Source: Legionellaceae bacterium
Lineage (GTDB): Bacteria; Pseudomonadota; Gammaproteobacteria; Legionellales; Legionellaceae
Length of the DNA stretch: 64,000 nt
Assembly (NCBI GenBank): GCA_029210085.1
Contig: JARGPP010000015.1
Span: 1 to 64,000 of the forward strand
Direction: 5' to 3'
In this document: one piece after another, positions 38,837 to 48,582 of the stretch
Layout of the letters: each line of letters begins with the position of its first letter
Position numbering within the stretch: the first letter of the stretch is position 1
Position numbers and translations under genes: made by a program
Notes under the pieces: generated by a model
What the model was told of the DNA's origin: nothing
Databases searched by the model: none
What the model saw: the letters and a program-made list of their open reading frames with translations, nothing else

Positions 38837-41182
38837 ATGAGCACGGGAAACTTTACCGAATTTACGGTAGCGTTGGCAGCTTTCGAATCCGGTATTGATA
38901 CAACTCAACCGCAAACACAGGCTTCATTACAGTATTTAAGAGTTTTTGACTCACAATATGGGAATGTAGACCCTGCAACGGTTGATTTCAATAATCCCTC
39001 TGATTTAGCTGATTTACAGTATCACGTACACAATACGCTAGGTTTTATGGGGAAATATCAATTTGGTGAGCCATTATTAATTGACTTAGGTTACTACGTT
39101 CCTGCTCCTTCGGGGTATTACGGTACGACAGCAACCAATGAATGGCAAGGAGAGTGGACAGGTAAAAATGGTGTAAATAGTAAAGAAGACTTTATGAGTG
39201 ATGTTCAAGAATTAGCAATTAGAGAAGCTTTTGCTATGAATATGGGAGTGATTAATCAATATTTGGGGCAAGCAGGCCAAACCATCGATGATTTTACAGG
39301 GCAGGAATTTGCTTATACACGCTTTGGGGAGGAGCATGTAGCTACGGTAACAATGTCTGGTATTTTAGCCAGTGCCCATTTACAAGGCCCGGGTGGTGTT
39401 GCTCAATTATTACTAAATAATGTTGCATCTAGTGATGAATATGGGACTAATATTCTCTTCTACATGGATAAATTTGGTGGGTATCATTCACCGTTTGGGA
39501 CGGATGCAGATGATCGCTTGATGGGAAGTGACTACAGTGAAACCTTCGTAGGTGAAGCAGGTGATAACCTGATTACGACAGGTGGTGGGGAGGATAAAAT
39601 TATCATTGCCAATCGTTCTGATGGCCATGACACCATCACAGACTTTGATGTCACAAAAGATGTCATCTCGTTATCGAACTTTTCAGGTGTAACCGTAGAA
39701 GATTTAAGTATCTCGGATGTAAATGGTGATAGCGTGGTGGGATTTCCTAATGGTCAAACACTGACTTTAGCCGGTGTGAGTGCAGTTGATTTGTCTGCAA
39801 GTCAATTTGTATACGGCCCTTATCAAATCAGTTGGAGTGCCAATAGTGGGGATACCATTATTGATAATTTTAATGTAAAGCATGATTTAATTGACTTGAA
39901 TTATGCATTTGCAAGCAACAATTTAGATATTTATGAAGAACAAGGTTCAACAGTGATTGAGGTGGTTGATAACAATCAACGGGTGATTTTAGAAGACATT
40001 CCGGTCAGTGAATTGAGTTCGGCACAGTTTGTCAAAGCACCTGTCGATTTTGCGACTGCTCATTTTGGTGTGGATATGGATTATTCTCCTCCTGTTGATA
40101 GCGGCTCAGGAGATGAAGTCACAACACCGCCTGTGGTCGGAGATAATAATCCAGGAGGTATGGCGCAAGGAACAGGTTCGGGTGATAGCTTTTCTTACAC
40201 TTGGAATTGGGGTGCAAATGACGTAATTTCAGAATTTGATGCCTCGGAAGACCAAGTAGATTTGACCAACTTTTGGACCAGCTTTGACCAGCTGACACTC
40301 TACGATGATGCGGCAGGTGATGCTGTGATTGATTTGACAGGCATTAATAATCAAACCATCACTTTAGCGGATGTGTCTGTGGCAGATTTATCTGCAGATA
40401 ACTTTACCGGGGTTTCAGGAGATTGGCAGTCTGTTACTGGTTCAGCTCCTGTGGATGATGGAGGCATAGAAGATGATGTGATAGCAGAACCACCGGCTGT
40501 TGATGATACGCCTGTAGATACAGCACCACCTGTCCATGATGATGTTAGTTCAGGTGCTAATGAGTACTCCTATACTTGGAATTGGGGTGCAAATGAGGTG
40601 ATTAGTAATTTCGATGCCCAACAAGATACATTGAACCTACAATCTTTTTGGGCCGATTATGATGAGTTTGAGATTTATGATGATTTAAGCGGTGACGCAG
40701 TTATCGACTTAAGTGCATTGAATAATCAAACCATCACATTGCAAGGGGTATCGAGTGCGGCTTTATCCGCCGATAACTTTAGTGGTGTCGCAGGTGCCTT
40801 TATAGGCGCAGATGGCGCAGGCATTGTGACGCCACCCGTAGATAATAGCACGACAATTGACCCGGGAGGACAAGCGCCTGCTGATGATACGTTTGGCTCG
40901 ATTGAGCACGATATGAATGAGAGCCATTTGGTGGCTACGGATAGTGTACATGATACCTTTAACTTTACTTGGAACTGGGGAAGTAATAAAACCATTGTTG
41001 GATTTGATGCAACGCAAGATACGGTTGATTTAACTCGATTTTGGACCAATAGTGACCAAGTGAATATTCGCGATGACGCAGACGGTAATGCAGTAATTGA
41101 TTTGACGAATCTGAATAATCAGACCATTACTTTGCTCGGTGTGTCATCCAACGAGTTAGGTGACAGTAACGTGGTTATCTAA
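38837..41182 (+). CDS. Probable type I secreted repeat protein with lysozyme-like N-terminal domain
   Basis: The 781-residue acidic protein has no cysteine and no N-terminal signal peptide. Residues 1-200 look like a lysozyme/transglycosylase-type domain: AFESGID with Glu17, GKYQFGEPLL (72-81), and ILASAHLQGPGGV (176-188), which mirrors the A-x-N-x-GPG motif of SLT enzymes. An RTX-like stretch (DADDRLMGSDYSETFVGEAGDNLI) follows. Then come two diverged and three clear modules of about 80 residues starting at 452, 577 and 708 with TWNWG and ending NNQTITLxxVS. The end, GDSNVVI, is an acidic residue followed by hydrophobics, as in PrtD/LipB-type secretion signals. Its 3' end overlaps the secretion operon's end by four bases. 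Confidence 0.68.
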   Translation: MSTGNFTEFTVALAAFESGIDTTQPQTQASLQYLRVFDSQYGNVDPATVDFNNPSDLADLQYHVHNTLGFMGKYQFGEPLLIDLGYYVPAPSGYYGTTATNEWQGEWTGKNGVNSKEDFMSDVQELAIREAFAMNMGVINQYLGQAGQTIDDFTGQEFAYTRFGEEHVATVTMSGILASAHLQGPGGVAQLLLNNVASSDEYGTNILFYMDKFGGYHSPFGTDADDRLMGSDYSETFVGEAGDNLITTGGGEDKIIIANRSDGHDTITDFDVTKDVISLSNFSGVTVEDLSISDVNGDSVVGFPNGQTLTLAGVSAVDLSASQFVYGPYQISWSANSGDTIIDNFNVKHDLIDLNYAFASNNLDIYEEQGSTVIEVVDNNQRVILEDIPVSELSSAQFVKAPVDFATAHFGVDMDYSPPVDSGSGDEVTTPPVVGDNNPGGMAQGTGSGDSFSYTWNWGANDVISEFDASEDQVDLTNFWTSFDQLTLYDDAAGDAVIDLTGINNQTITLADVSVADLSADNFTGVSGDWQSVTGSAPVDDGGIEDDVIAEPPAVDDTPVDTAPPVHDDVSSGANEYSYTWNWGANEVISNFDAQQDTLNLQSFWADYDEFEIYDDLSGDAVIDLSALNNQTITLQGVSSAALSADNFSGVAGAFIGADGAGIVTPPVDNSTTIDPGGQAPADDTFGSIEHDMNESHLVATDSVHDTFNFTWNWGSNKTIVGFDATQDTVDLTRFWTNSDQVNIRDDADGNAVIDLTNLNNQTITLLGVSSNELGDSNVVI
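40190..41182 (+). repeat. Three ~80-residue coding repeats
   Basis: Modules begin at 40190, 40565 and 40958, each with ACTTGGAA(T/C)TGGGG and each containing AATAATCA(A/G)AC(C)ATTAC-like sequence for NNQTIT. Pro/Asp-rich linkers of about 45-50 residues separate them. They probably arose by internal duplication. Confidence 0.85.
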
Positions 41183-42474
41183 TCTTCGCGAAAGGCACGA
41201 TCAAAACTCTTCACGATGGGCTTGGTAAAATAAGCCCATGGTGAACTTTTGTTTGTAATGAGCATGGCTTCTGCTGGCATACCAGGATATAAAACAATGT
41301 GACTGAGTTTTTTGAGTTGCTCTTCTGGAATTCTAATTTTGACCTGGAAGTAAGTTTTTTGTGTGTTAGGATCGATAAGTGCATCAGCAGAAACGTGGGT
41401 AACCGTTCCAATTAAGCGTGGTGCATTGCGTTGACTTAATCCAGTTAGAATGACTTTGGCTGTTAAGCCTGGATGCACTGCATCGATATCAAGAGGGCTT
41501 AATTTTGCCCCGATAATTAATACTTCGTGTTTCGGAACAATATCCAGAATGGGCTCGCCCGCTTTAATGATACCACCTTGGGTATGAAATTTTAGATTAA
41601 CGATGGTGCCATCTATTGGTGAGCGAATTTCTGTTCGACTTAAAATATCTTGTCCTGTTTTTTGTCGTTGTTGTATTTCATTAAGTTTGGTCTGAATCTC
41701 ATCGAGTTCACCGAGTAGTGTTTTACGGTGCTTATCTTTGACGGCATTAATTTGTAATTCAGTCTCACCAATCTTTTGTTGTAACTCAGCAAGCTTTGCG
41801 GAAAGCTGTCCTTTTTTGCCCGTAATTGCTGAAAACTCGCGTTGTAGAGCATAATATCTTGATTGTTTGATTAAGCGTTTTTTAACCAATATTTTGGCAT
41901 CGTCGAGTTCTTTTTCAATAAACATGCGTTGTTCGTCATTGGATTGAATAATAGCTTGTGTACCTGTAATTTCTTGCTCTAATTGTTCTATTTGTTGTTG
42001 ATAAATGCCGAGATTACTCTTGATATGTTGTTTGTTGGCCTCAAAGATCTTGCGTTGTAATGCAATAATAGATTGAACCTGAGGAGAGTCTGAATGCATA
42101 AGTTCTGAAGGCAGTTGAATCGTATCATGGTCTAATTCAGCATAAATTCGAGCTTGCGTACCGACTAAAGTCCAAAACTCATGTTGATTAATATCTGAGA
42201 CAGCTTTTGCTTTGATATCTTTCAGTTTAATCAGCAAGTCATTTTTTTTGACATAACTACCGTCTTTCACATAAATTTTTTGAATGATACCCCCTTCAAA
42301 GTGTTGGATGACGCGTCGGTTACCCGCCACAATAACACTCCCAGGCGCAATGGCGGCACTTTCGAGGGTTGCAAGGGTTGCCCAGGTAAAAAATCCACCG
42401 ATGAAAAGCACAATAACTGAAGTGCTGTAAATTATGATGGATTGAATTTCAGGACGGTTTTTTGTGTTCATCAA
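41179..42474 (-). CDS. Type I secretion membrane-fusion protein (HlyD/PrtE family)
   Basis: The protein links the inner-membrane ABC transporter to TolC. It has one N-terminal membrane helix (IIYSTSVIVLFIGGFFTWATL), the lipoyl half RRVIQHFEGGIIQKIYVKDGSYVKKNDLLIKL, a long alpha-hairpin (about residues 130-280) and the C-terminal beta domain with RSPIDGTIVNLKFHTQGGIIKAGEPILDIVP. The 431-residue length is typical. The start overlaps the ABC gene end by 26 bases. It is the last gene of the tolC-ABC-hlyD operon and converges on the substrate gene. Confidence 0.93.
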   Translation of the reverse strand: MMNTKNRPEIQSIIIYSTSVIVLFIGGFFTWATLATLESAAIAPGSVIVAGNRRVIQHFEGGIIQKIYVKDGSYVKKNDLLIKLKDIKAKAVSDINQHEFWTLVGTQARIYAELDHDTIQLPSELMHSDSPQVQSIIALQRKIFEANKQHIKSNLGIYQQQIEQLEQEITGTQAIIQSNDEQRMFIEKELDDAKILVKKRLIKQSRYYALQREFSAITGKKGQLSAKLAELQQKIGETELQINAVKDKHRKTLLGELDEIQTKLNEIQQRQKTGQDILSRTEIRSPIDGTIVNLKFHTQGGIIKAGEPILDIVPKHEVLIIGAKLSPLDIDAVHPGLTAKVILTGLSQRNAPRLIGTVTHVSADALIDPNTQKTYFQVKIRIPEEQLKKLSHIVLYPGMPAEAMLITNKSSPWAYFTKPIVKSFDRAFRED

Positions 42475-44113
42475 CGTGGGATCCTATGCTGCTCATTTGC
42501 CCGTTTGTGAGGGTCATAACACGGTCACAGAATGAAGCGCAACTGGGTCTTTGTGTGACCATGATGACCGTAATACCTGCTGATTTTGCACGCTTTAAAG
42601 CGGTTTCTAGTGCGTAAAGCCCTTTTTGATCGAGGTTACTCTCAGGCTCATCAAGTACAACAAATCGTGGTAGCCCATAAAATGCTCTGGCAAGACCGAC
42701 GAGTTGGCGCTGTCCACCTGAAAGGTTATAAGCTGATGTTTCTGTTTCATAGCCATGTTCGAAGTGTAATATCATTTCATGTGCATTCACAAATTTAGCA
42801 GCAGCAACGACTTGATTATCATCAACCTCACCCATGCGAGCGATATTTGCTTTGACGCTACCTGGAAAGAGCATCATACCTTGGGGTAAATAACCGATGT
42901 AATGACCGATGTCATCTCTTGAGCATTCATAAATACTTGCGCCATCTAGTCGAACTGAACCGGTTGTGGGAGGCCAAATTCCGACGAGTAAGCGGGCAAG
43001 TGTTGATTTTCCTGCACCACTTTGACCAATAATAGCCAAGCTATCGGATGGGTTTAAAGTAAAGTGGATGTTTTGTAGTACAGCTTTAGTTGCACCTGCT
43101 GGTACATAGAGTAAATTTTCTATGTTGATAAGCCCTTTGGGTTGTGGGAGGTGTAGATCTGAACGGATAACTTCAGGGGACTGAAAATATTGTTGTAATC
43201 GACGGTAGGATTGTAAGCAAGCGACGGCTTGCTTCCAGACTCCAATCGATTGTTCAACCGGAGCCAATGCGCGAGATAAGATAATACTTGATGCAAGCAT
43301 TGCACCACTTGTAATTTCGCCGTTCACGACATAATACGCGCCACAACCGAGGATTAGAATTTGTAAAATCATGCGCAATGATTTTGAAAGCGATAAAACC
43401 ATACCTGAGCGATCACTGGCTTCAGTTTGTAAGTTTAAGACATCATTATTTTTTTTAAACCATTGCTGGGTAATGGCCGCTATCATGCCCATGGCTTGTA
43501 TGCTTTCAGCATTTTTAAGGTTATTTTGGAGGGTGCTTTGATTCTGTATATGTAAATCATTGGCTTGTTGTAATGGTTGTCGAGAAAGTTTTTCATTGAG
43601 TAAGCACAGCAAAAATAAGGCGATAGCGCCAAGTGTTGAAATAAAGCCCAAAGGGGCATACAGCATGAAAATTACAGACAAATAAATAAAGACCCACGGT
43701 GCATCAAAAAAAGTGTATATACTCGCACTGCTTAAAAATTGACGTGTGTTGGTGATGTCTGCTATTGCTTGTGCGCCGTAGCGTCCACCCATCAAGGTAT
43801 GATCGATACTGCGTGATAAGGCGACGGGACTGAGTTGGTTATCCATCCATGTACTGATACGGGTCATAATCAGCGTTCTTGCAAAATCAAGCATGCCCAA
43901 TACCATAATGGCAATGATAGCAATCAGGGTAAGATAAGTCAGGGTATCAAAGCTTTGGCTTGGAATGACGCGATCAAATACTTGAAGCATATAGATGGGA
44001 ATGGTAAGCATTAATATATTAATTAGGCAGCTTAATGCCAGCGTATAAGAAACACCTTGTTTACAGGCGCGAAGCAAGGTGCCTAAGTGATGCTTGTTGT
44101 GTTCATCAGTCAT
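42449..44113 (-). CDS. Type I secretion ABC permease/ATPase (PrtD family)
   Basis: The 554-residue half-transporter has about six membrane helices in its first 300 residues, and an ATPase domain with Walker A GQSGAGKST, the signature LSGGQRQL, Walker B FVVLDEPESNLD and the switch His region MVTQRPS (Q-R in place of the usual switch His). There is no N-terminal C39 peptidase, which matches PrtD-type exporters of RTX-like proteins with C-terminal signals. It sits between tolC- and hlyD-type genes. Confidence 0.93.
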   Translation of the reverse strand: MTDEHNKHHLGTLLRACKQGVSYTLALSCLINILMLTIPIYMLQVFDRVIPSQSFDTLTYLTLIAIIAIMVLGMLDFARTLIMTRISTWMDNQLSPVALSRSIDHTLMGGRYGAQAIADITNTRQFLSSASIYTFFDAPWVFIYLSVIFMLYAPLGFISTLGAIALFLLCLLNEKLSRQPLQQANDLHIQNQSTLQNNLKNAESIQAMGMIAAITQQWFKKNNDVLNLQTEASDRSGMVLSLSKSLRMILQILILGCGAYYVVNGEITSGAMLASSIILSRALAPVEQSIGVWKQAVACLQSYRRLQQYFQSPEVIRSDLHLPQPKGLINIENLLYVPAGATKAVLQNIHFTLNPSDSLAIIGQSGAGKSTLARLLVGIWPPTTGSVRLDGASIYECSRDDIGHYIGYLPQGMMLFPGSVKANIARMGEVDDNQVVAAAKFVNAHEMILHFEHGYETETSAYNLSGGQRQLVGLARAFYGLPRFVVLDEPESNLDQKGLYALETALKRAKSAGITVIMVTQRPSCASFCDRVMTLTNGQMSSIGSHVDEHKKPS

Positions 44114-44149
44114 GATGATCTTATATATTCAGCATGTTTTCAGTTTAGT

Positions 44150-45496
44150 TTAAATCGAATCAATGCGCACGTTTCGTACGGGTTTTTTAGGGATTAAATA
44201 ACGATTAAGCCGGGCTAAATCTTTTACACTAAGAGTGCCTTCGGCTTGTTTAAGTAAAATGATATTATAGAGATAACCATAAGTATACTGGGCATAATCA
44301 ACTTGAGACGCGTATAAACGAAACTGAATTTGTAGTATTTCAGTGATACTAGATTCGCCTGCTCGATAAGATTCTTGTGCATATAAGAGTGCTTTAGTAT
44401 TAGAGATAAGTGCCTCACGAACTGCTTTAATACGTGGAACACCGACTAAAACAGTATTAAAAGCTTGTCGCGTATTTGCCATGGTTTGCAAGTATTGTTG
44501 TCGCATAGCGGCTTCACTTTCATTTAAGTTAGCACGCGCTTCTTTTTCTTGTGCTATGGTTAAACCACCATGAAAAGCATTCCATCTTGCATTGAGGCCG
44601 TAGCTGTAGTCTTGATTTTGCGTCGTATCGGTTAAAATTTGGTTGGGTACGGCTCCATGTTCCATTTCAAGGGCTGCTCTTACATTCGGCAAAAAGTCTC
44701 CTCGAACCACTTGTATTGATTTTTTAGTGGCTGCAATATTTAATCGCGCAGCACGTAAAAACCAGTTTGTTTTTTCTGCATTATGAGTCCATGTGTCTAT
44801 ATTGTTGGGTTCTGGCGTATGCAGCGGAAAATGTGGATTAAGATATGAAAAGTGTTCATATTGAAAAGCGGTTAATTGACTTAATGTCTGAATGGCATCA
44901 AAAAAGTTAATTTGAGCATCATATAAGTTCGCATCGATAAGAGACGCAGCACCCTTGGCTTGCTCTAAATCGGTTATGGTTGCTTCTCTTCGTTCAAAAA
45001 GCCCATAAGTAGCTTCAAGTTGTGTTTTTATGTATGACTTTTGATCTTCAATAAAATGTAGTATTTCTCGAGATCTTAAAACGTCAAGATAGGCTTTTGT
45101 GGTACGTGCCATTAAATCTTGTTGTTGTGCGGTGAGGGTTGCATAGGCGGCACGTACTGTATAACGAGACTCATCAAGCTTATTAAACTGAGAATAATTA
45201 AAAACAGTTTGTTCAGCCGCAATCATGTAACTACTCGTACTGAAAAACTCATTACTCGGGACATCCCCCGGTTTATTGAATTCCCGTGCAATAGCCGCAC
45301 TCAAATCAATCAGTGGCAAAAGCATCGCGTAACTTTTAGGAACCTCTTGTTTGACGGCATTAAATATGGCTGTTTGTTGTTGATACAAGGGATCGTTTCG
45401 AGATGCGTCTTGAAATGCATGCAGTAAGTCAACCTGGGGAGTGGCAAAGCAAAAATGTGTATTGAGCAATATCGTGATAAATATGATAGTGCGCAT
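44150..45496 (-). CDS. TolC-family outer-membrane efflux protein of the type I system
   Basis: The protein has a signal peptide (MRTIIFITILLNTHFCFA) and the two helical-hairpin halves of TolC: ALL..AFQDASRNDPLYQQQ near the N-terminus and the second repeat with RQAFNTVLVGVPRIKAVREALISNTKALLYAQESYRAGESSITEILQIQFRLY. The 448-residue length is normal. As the first gene of the operon it completes a dedicated tolC-ABC-hlyD type I secretion system, 36 bases ahead of the ABC gene. Confidence 0.9.
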   Translation of the reverse strand: MRTIIFITILLNTHFCFATPQVDLLHAFQDASRNDPLYQQQTAIFNAVKQEVPKSYAMLLPLIDLSAAIAREFNKPGDVPSNEFFSTSSYMIAAEQTVFNYSQFNKLDESRYTVRAAYATLTAQQQDLMARTTKAYLDVLRSREILHFIEDQKSYIKTQLEATYGLFERREATITDLEQAKGAASLIDANLYDAQINFFDAIQTLSQLTAFQYEHFSYLNPHFPLHTPEPNNIDTWTHNAEKTNWFLRAARLNIAATKKSIQVVRGDFLPNVRAALEMEHGAVPNQILTDTTQNQDYSYGLNARWNAFHGGLTIAQEKEARANLNESEAAMRQQYLQTMANTRQAFNTVLVGVPRIKAVREALISNTKALLYAQESYRAGESSITEILQIQFRLYASQVDYAQYTYGYLYNIILLKQAEGTLSVKDLARLNRYLIPKKPVRNVRIDSI

Positions 45497-45580
45497 AGGT
45501 AGCCTGAGTAAATGGTTGTATCTGAGTTTTTCAGTATATACCTCATATTAATCAAAATGCGAGTTTTAAACCGTCGCGAT

Positions 45581-45690
45581 CAGGGCAAACGCATCTAAAT
45601 TTTGAGCACTTGATAGGATTTTTTCGCCTACGTCCTGCGCTTTATGAACAATATACAGGCAACAATAAATAACACTCAAAACTAGATTCT
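45581..45690. other. Possible insertion-sequence end fragment
   Basis: The sequence CAGGGCAA at 45581 equals the first eight bases of the ISAs1 terminus at 19508, followed by ACGCATCTAAATTTT, which also resembles IS ends. No transposase is nearby and no second end was found, so it may be a solo remnant or coincidence. Confidence 0.25.
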
Positions 45691-45757
45691 GCGCATAAAG
45701 TGCGTAAAGCAGTCAGTTAGGTTGATGAGCACACGTTTAAATGCGTTTATCCTGATA

Positions 45758-47215
45758 TTATTGTCCCGACTTGATAATCTCGGCCGCTCTGTATCCTGAT
45801 TTAATGGCGCCATTCATAAAGGATTGGTCTTCACTTTTATCAAAAAATTCACCTGCAAATATCAAATTTTCAATTCGTAATGGATAACCACTCCATTCTT
45901 CCGAGCTCATACCTGGAGGAACGGCTCCAGCATAAGCATATTTGCAATAATTGAAGCGAAAGCCTTTGTATGTACTTTTTAAGCCGGGCCACATTTTCTC
46001 AAGTTTATTTAATAGGGGTTGAACAACAAATTGATGAATAGACTCAGGTGATTTGTTAATAAATTTTTGATGAACACTGTCTCCGCTAAAGTAGGCACGA
46101 ATAATACCTTCGGAGATTTCTAGACCATTCTCATCGAGTTGCCCATTGGTTTCATCCCAAATACTAGCTTCGTTCATGAAGGATACACGGCCCTCATAGC
46201 CCTCATAGTGCTGACCAAAACTATCCGTGTACGCCGTATTTTTCCAAACGCGTTGATCAAAGAAAAGGTAAACATTGGCCACTACGCCATAAGGGTAATT
46301 ATTTTTATTGAAGACCGTTGCCATCATGTCTTGATAACCCTTAATATCAACCTTGATTTGCTTTAATACAGGAGGAGGAAGCGTAGAAATCACGTAGTCG
46401 AATGCTTCGTCATTAATCATATATTTCTTATCTGATTTTGATATTGTGTGAACAGGGGTTTTTAATTGAATGCGCACATGACGCCAAGTCGGTATTTTTT
46501 GAAGGAGCTTATCAATTATTTTTCCAGTGCCGCCGATAACGCGATATTTTTCATCATGTTTATGACTGATTTGGTAAGTAGGGACTTCTAAGTCAATAAA
46601 CATCTCTTCAATAATATTAGCATTGATGATATCTGCTTCTTGCGCATAGTAACTGGCGGCTTCGGAAAAAATATAATGGGCTAATTTTTCTGGAAATTTG
46701 AGTTCTTCTAAAAGATAGTCTTTTATAGAAAGTTTTTTAATTTTTTGTGCTCGTTTAGAGTGAGCATGAAAGCTTAAGAGCTGAATATCACGGATAAGTT
46801 CCTCTAAATATTTTCTTGCTTCAGAGTGGTGAGAATAAAACGGATAAAGATATTCATTGTCTGTTTGAAAGCTTTGATTATCATAGATAACATTACGCAC
46901 TAAGTGCTTATGGTATGGCTGATACCATTCTTTAAGTTCTAGGCCTAATTCGCTCACTAATGCACGTATTTCCGATTGAGTTGAATCAATAAATTCACCA
47001 CCTGTATTGTAAAATGCTGTGCCATAAGGACTGATTCGGGTGCCAACTCGTCCACCAAGCCTGCCTGATGCCTCAAATAAGACCGTTTCAATCTGTGCGG
47101 CATCCAGTTTTTTAGCGGCTGATAAACCCGCGAGGCCACCACCAATAATAGCCACTTTGATGGCACAAGTCATTGTGGAAAAAGCGAGCGTTAGAAAAAA
47201 GAGTAATGCTTTCAT
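45758..47215 (-). CDS. Exported flavin amine oxidase
   Basis: The protein starts with a signal peptide (ALLFFLTLAFSTMTCA), followed by the FAD dinucleotide site VAIIGGGLAGLSAAKKL, the ribose-binding Glu region VLFEASGRLGGRVGT and the C-terminal FAD-contact segment IENLIFAGEFFDKSEDQSFMNGAIKSG. This is the flavin monoamine-oxidase/L-amino-acid-oxidase fold, which oxidises amines with O2, releasing H2O2 and ammonia; the substrate is unknown. A TATAAT box lies on the minus strand at 47265-47260. It is monocistronic. Periplasmic or type II secreted localisation is inferred from the signal peptide. Confidence 0.8.
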   Translation of the reverse strand: MKALLFFLTLAFSTMTCAIKVAIIGGGLAGLSAAKKLDAAQIETVLFEASGRLGGRVGTRISPYGTAFYNTGGEFIDSTQSEIRALVSELGLELKEWYQPYHKHLVRNVIYDNQSFQTDNEYLYPFYSHHSEARKYLEELIRDIQLLSFHAHSKRAQKIKKLSIKDYLLEELKFPEKLAHYIFSEAASYYAQEADIINANIIEEMFIDLEVPTYQISHKHDEKYRVIGGTGKIIDKLLQKIPTWRHVRIQLKTPVHTISKSDKKYMINDEAFDYVISTLPPPVLKQIKVDIKGYQDMMATVFNKNNYPYGVVANVYLFFDQRVWKNTAYTDSFGQHYEGYEGRVSFMNEASIWDETNGQLDENGLEISEGIIRAYFSGDSVHQKFINKSPESIHQFVVQPLLNKLEKMWPGLKSTYKGFRFNYCKYAYAGAVPPGMSSEEWSGYPLRIENLIFAGEFFDKSEDQSFMNGAIKSGYRAAEIIKSGQ

Positions 47216-47475
47216 AGATATCCAGATATTATTTTTAAAGATGATGTCTGTTCGTCGTTATTATAGAGTTTATAAAATGGACAATTTCAAGTTAGCGGGA
47301 TAGTATCATGGTGACTAATTTATGATCCATAAAAGTGTCATATGATTTCAAGCAGGCATTAGAGCGGGTTCATCATGGGTTAAAGAGCTCGTGAGCGTTT
47401 ATTTTTTGATTGTATACAGCGGATTAAAGAGCGCATAACGGTATTATACGCTTTCTTTGCATGGGTAGTTCTCGA

Positions 47476-48558
47476 CTAGGGCACAAAGGTGCGTGTACAG
47501 CGCACCGCCATAGAGACATCTTTAAGAATAGGGTTTTGATCACCATTGCTAAAGCGTTTTCTGAATGCACTCTGTGAGTTGTTTTCAGTGGATGTCCAAT
47601 AATTATTATTAATAAATCCACCAATGGTAAGTTGATTATTGTACAGACAATTCACTTGAGTGTCTGCGACATTACCACCGGCAGGTAAAACCCAATCGTT
47701 ATAAGGACCGGTTGTATAGGTATCACAGATGCCTGCAGCATACGTGTTGACATCGAGATTTTGAGGACAACCAACACTTCCACCAGGACCGGTCAAACAG
47801 GCCACAATAGTTGCTGTATTGGTTGTGCCATCCGTTGTGCTGGTCGCACCTGTTGTTGTTCCTTTTCCAGCCCATTCAATGCTGGCAGAGTTATCACTTT
47901 CAGGCACAACAAGATTGTATAAATTAGGAGAAACCCCGGTGTTTTTACAAGCGATGATGCCACCATCAGCTGGGTCTCCAATTGCTGTGGTTGTTTTTAG
48001 TGTAAAATCTTGATTTCCTAATGCTGAAGTACATTCATTATTGAGTGTACAGTCCACGGGTACACAGCAAAAACTAGGGTTTGTACCACAGATACTTCCG
48101 CTAAAATCAGCTTGAGGGGTATTATTAAGCGTGCTTTTTAATACAACAGCAACAGAGCTTACGGCATTCATATCTGCAACAGTGATACCCGCATGATCAT
48201 GTCCTGCATCCCATAAAGCACTGGCCACAATTCCAAATGGAGTATCATCGCTTATGCTAAATGATGCGGCATCTTGTGTTGTATAATCTCCAATATGACC
48301 TAAGCCACAATCATTGGATTCAAAAAAAGTAAGGGTTACTTTGGCCAGTTCTGTTGCATCACCACCTGTTTTATTAAAGGTCACGGCCTTTGTTAACTTG
48401 AATAAGCTTCTATCATAGGGTTCACCGGGTGCCAGCGTTTCAAATAAGTGATTCAATGAGGGCTGATTTGAGTGCGCCATCGTTGAAAGACAACTGATGA
48501 TCATATACAAACCGAGCATAAATGTATTTTTTTTTAGATATAAAGTGGCGGTGCTCAT
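47476..48558 (-). CDS. Secreted protein with DUF1566-like C-terminal domain
   Basis: The protein has a signal sequence (FMLGLYMIISCLSTMAHS) after a short basic lead. The last 90 residues fit the DUF1566/Lcl C-terminal pattern: PYNDWVLPAG, NCLYNN, NNYWTSTENN and AVRCTRTF, with Trp, Leu-Pro and Trp-Thr-Ser landmarks. DUF1566 domains occur in secreted adhesin-like proteins, including the Legionella collagen-like protein Lcl. The first 250 residues are Thr/Gly/Asp-rich with several Cys and no recognised domain. AGGACC sits six bases before the ATG. It stands alone between amine oxidase and astB. Function unknown. Confidence 0.6.
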   Translation of the reverse strand: MSTATLYLKKNTFMLGLYMIISCLSTMAHSNQPSLNHLFETLAPGEPYDRSLFKLTKAVTFNKTGGDATELAKVTLTFFESNDCGLGHIGDYTTQDAASFSISDDTPFGIVASALWDAGHDHAGITVADMNAVSSVAVVLKSTLNNTPQADFSGSICGTNPSFCCVPVDCTLNNECTSALGNQDFTLKTTTAIGDPADGGIIACKNTGVSPNLYNLVVPESDNSASIEWAGKGTTTGATSTTDGTTNTATIVACLTGPGGSVGCPQNLDVNTYAAGICDTYTTGPYNDWVLPAGGNVADTQVNCLYNNQLTIGGFINNNYWTSTENNSQSAFRKRFSNGDQNPILKDVSMAVRCTRTFVP

Positions 48559-48582
48559 TTTAGGTCCTTTTCTATAGTTTTA

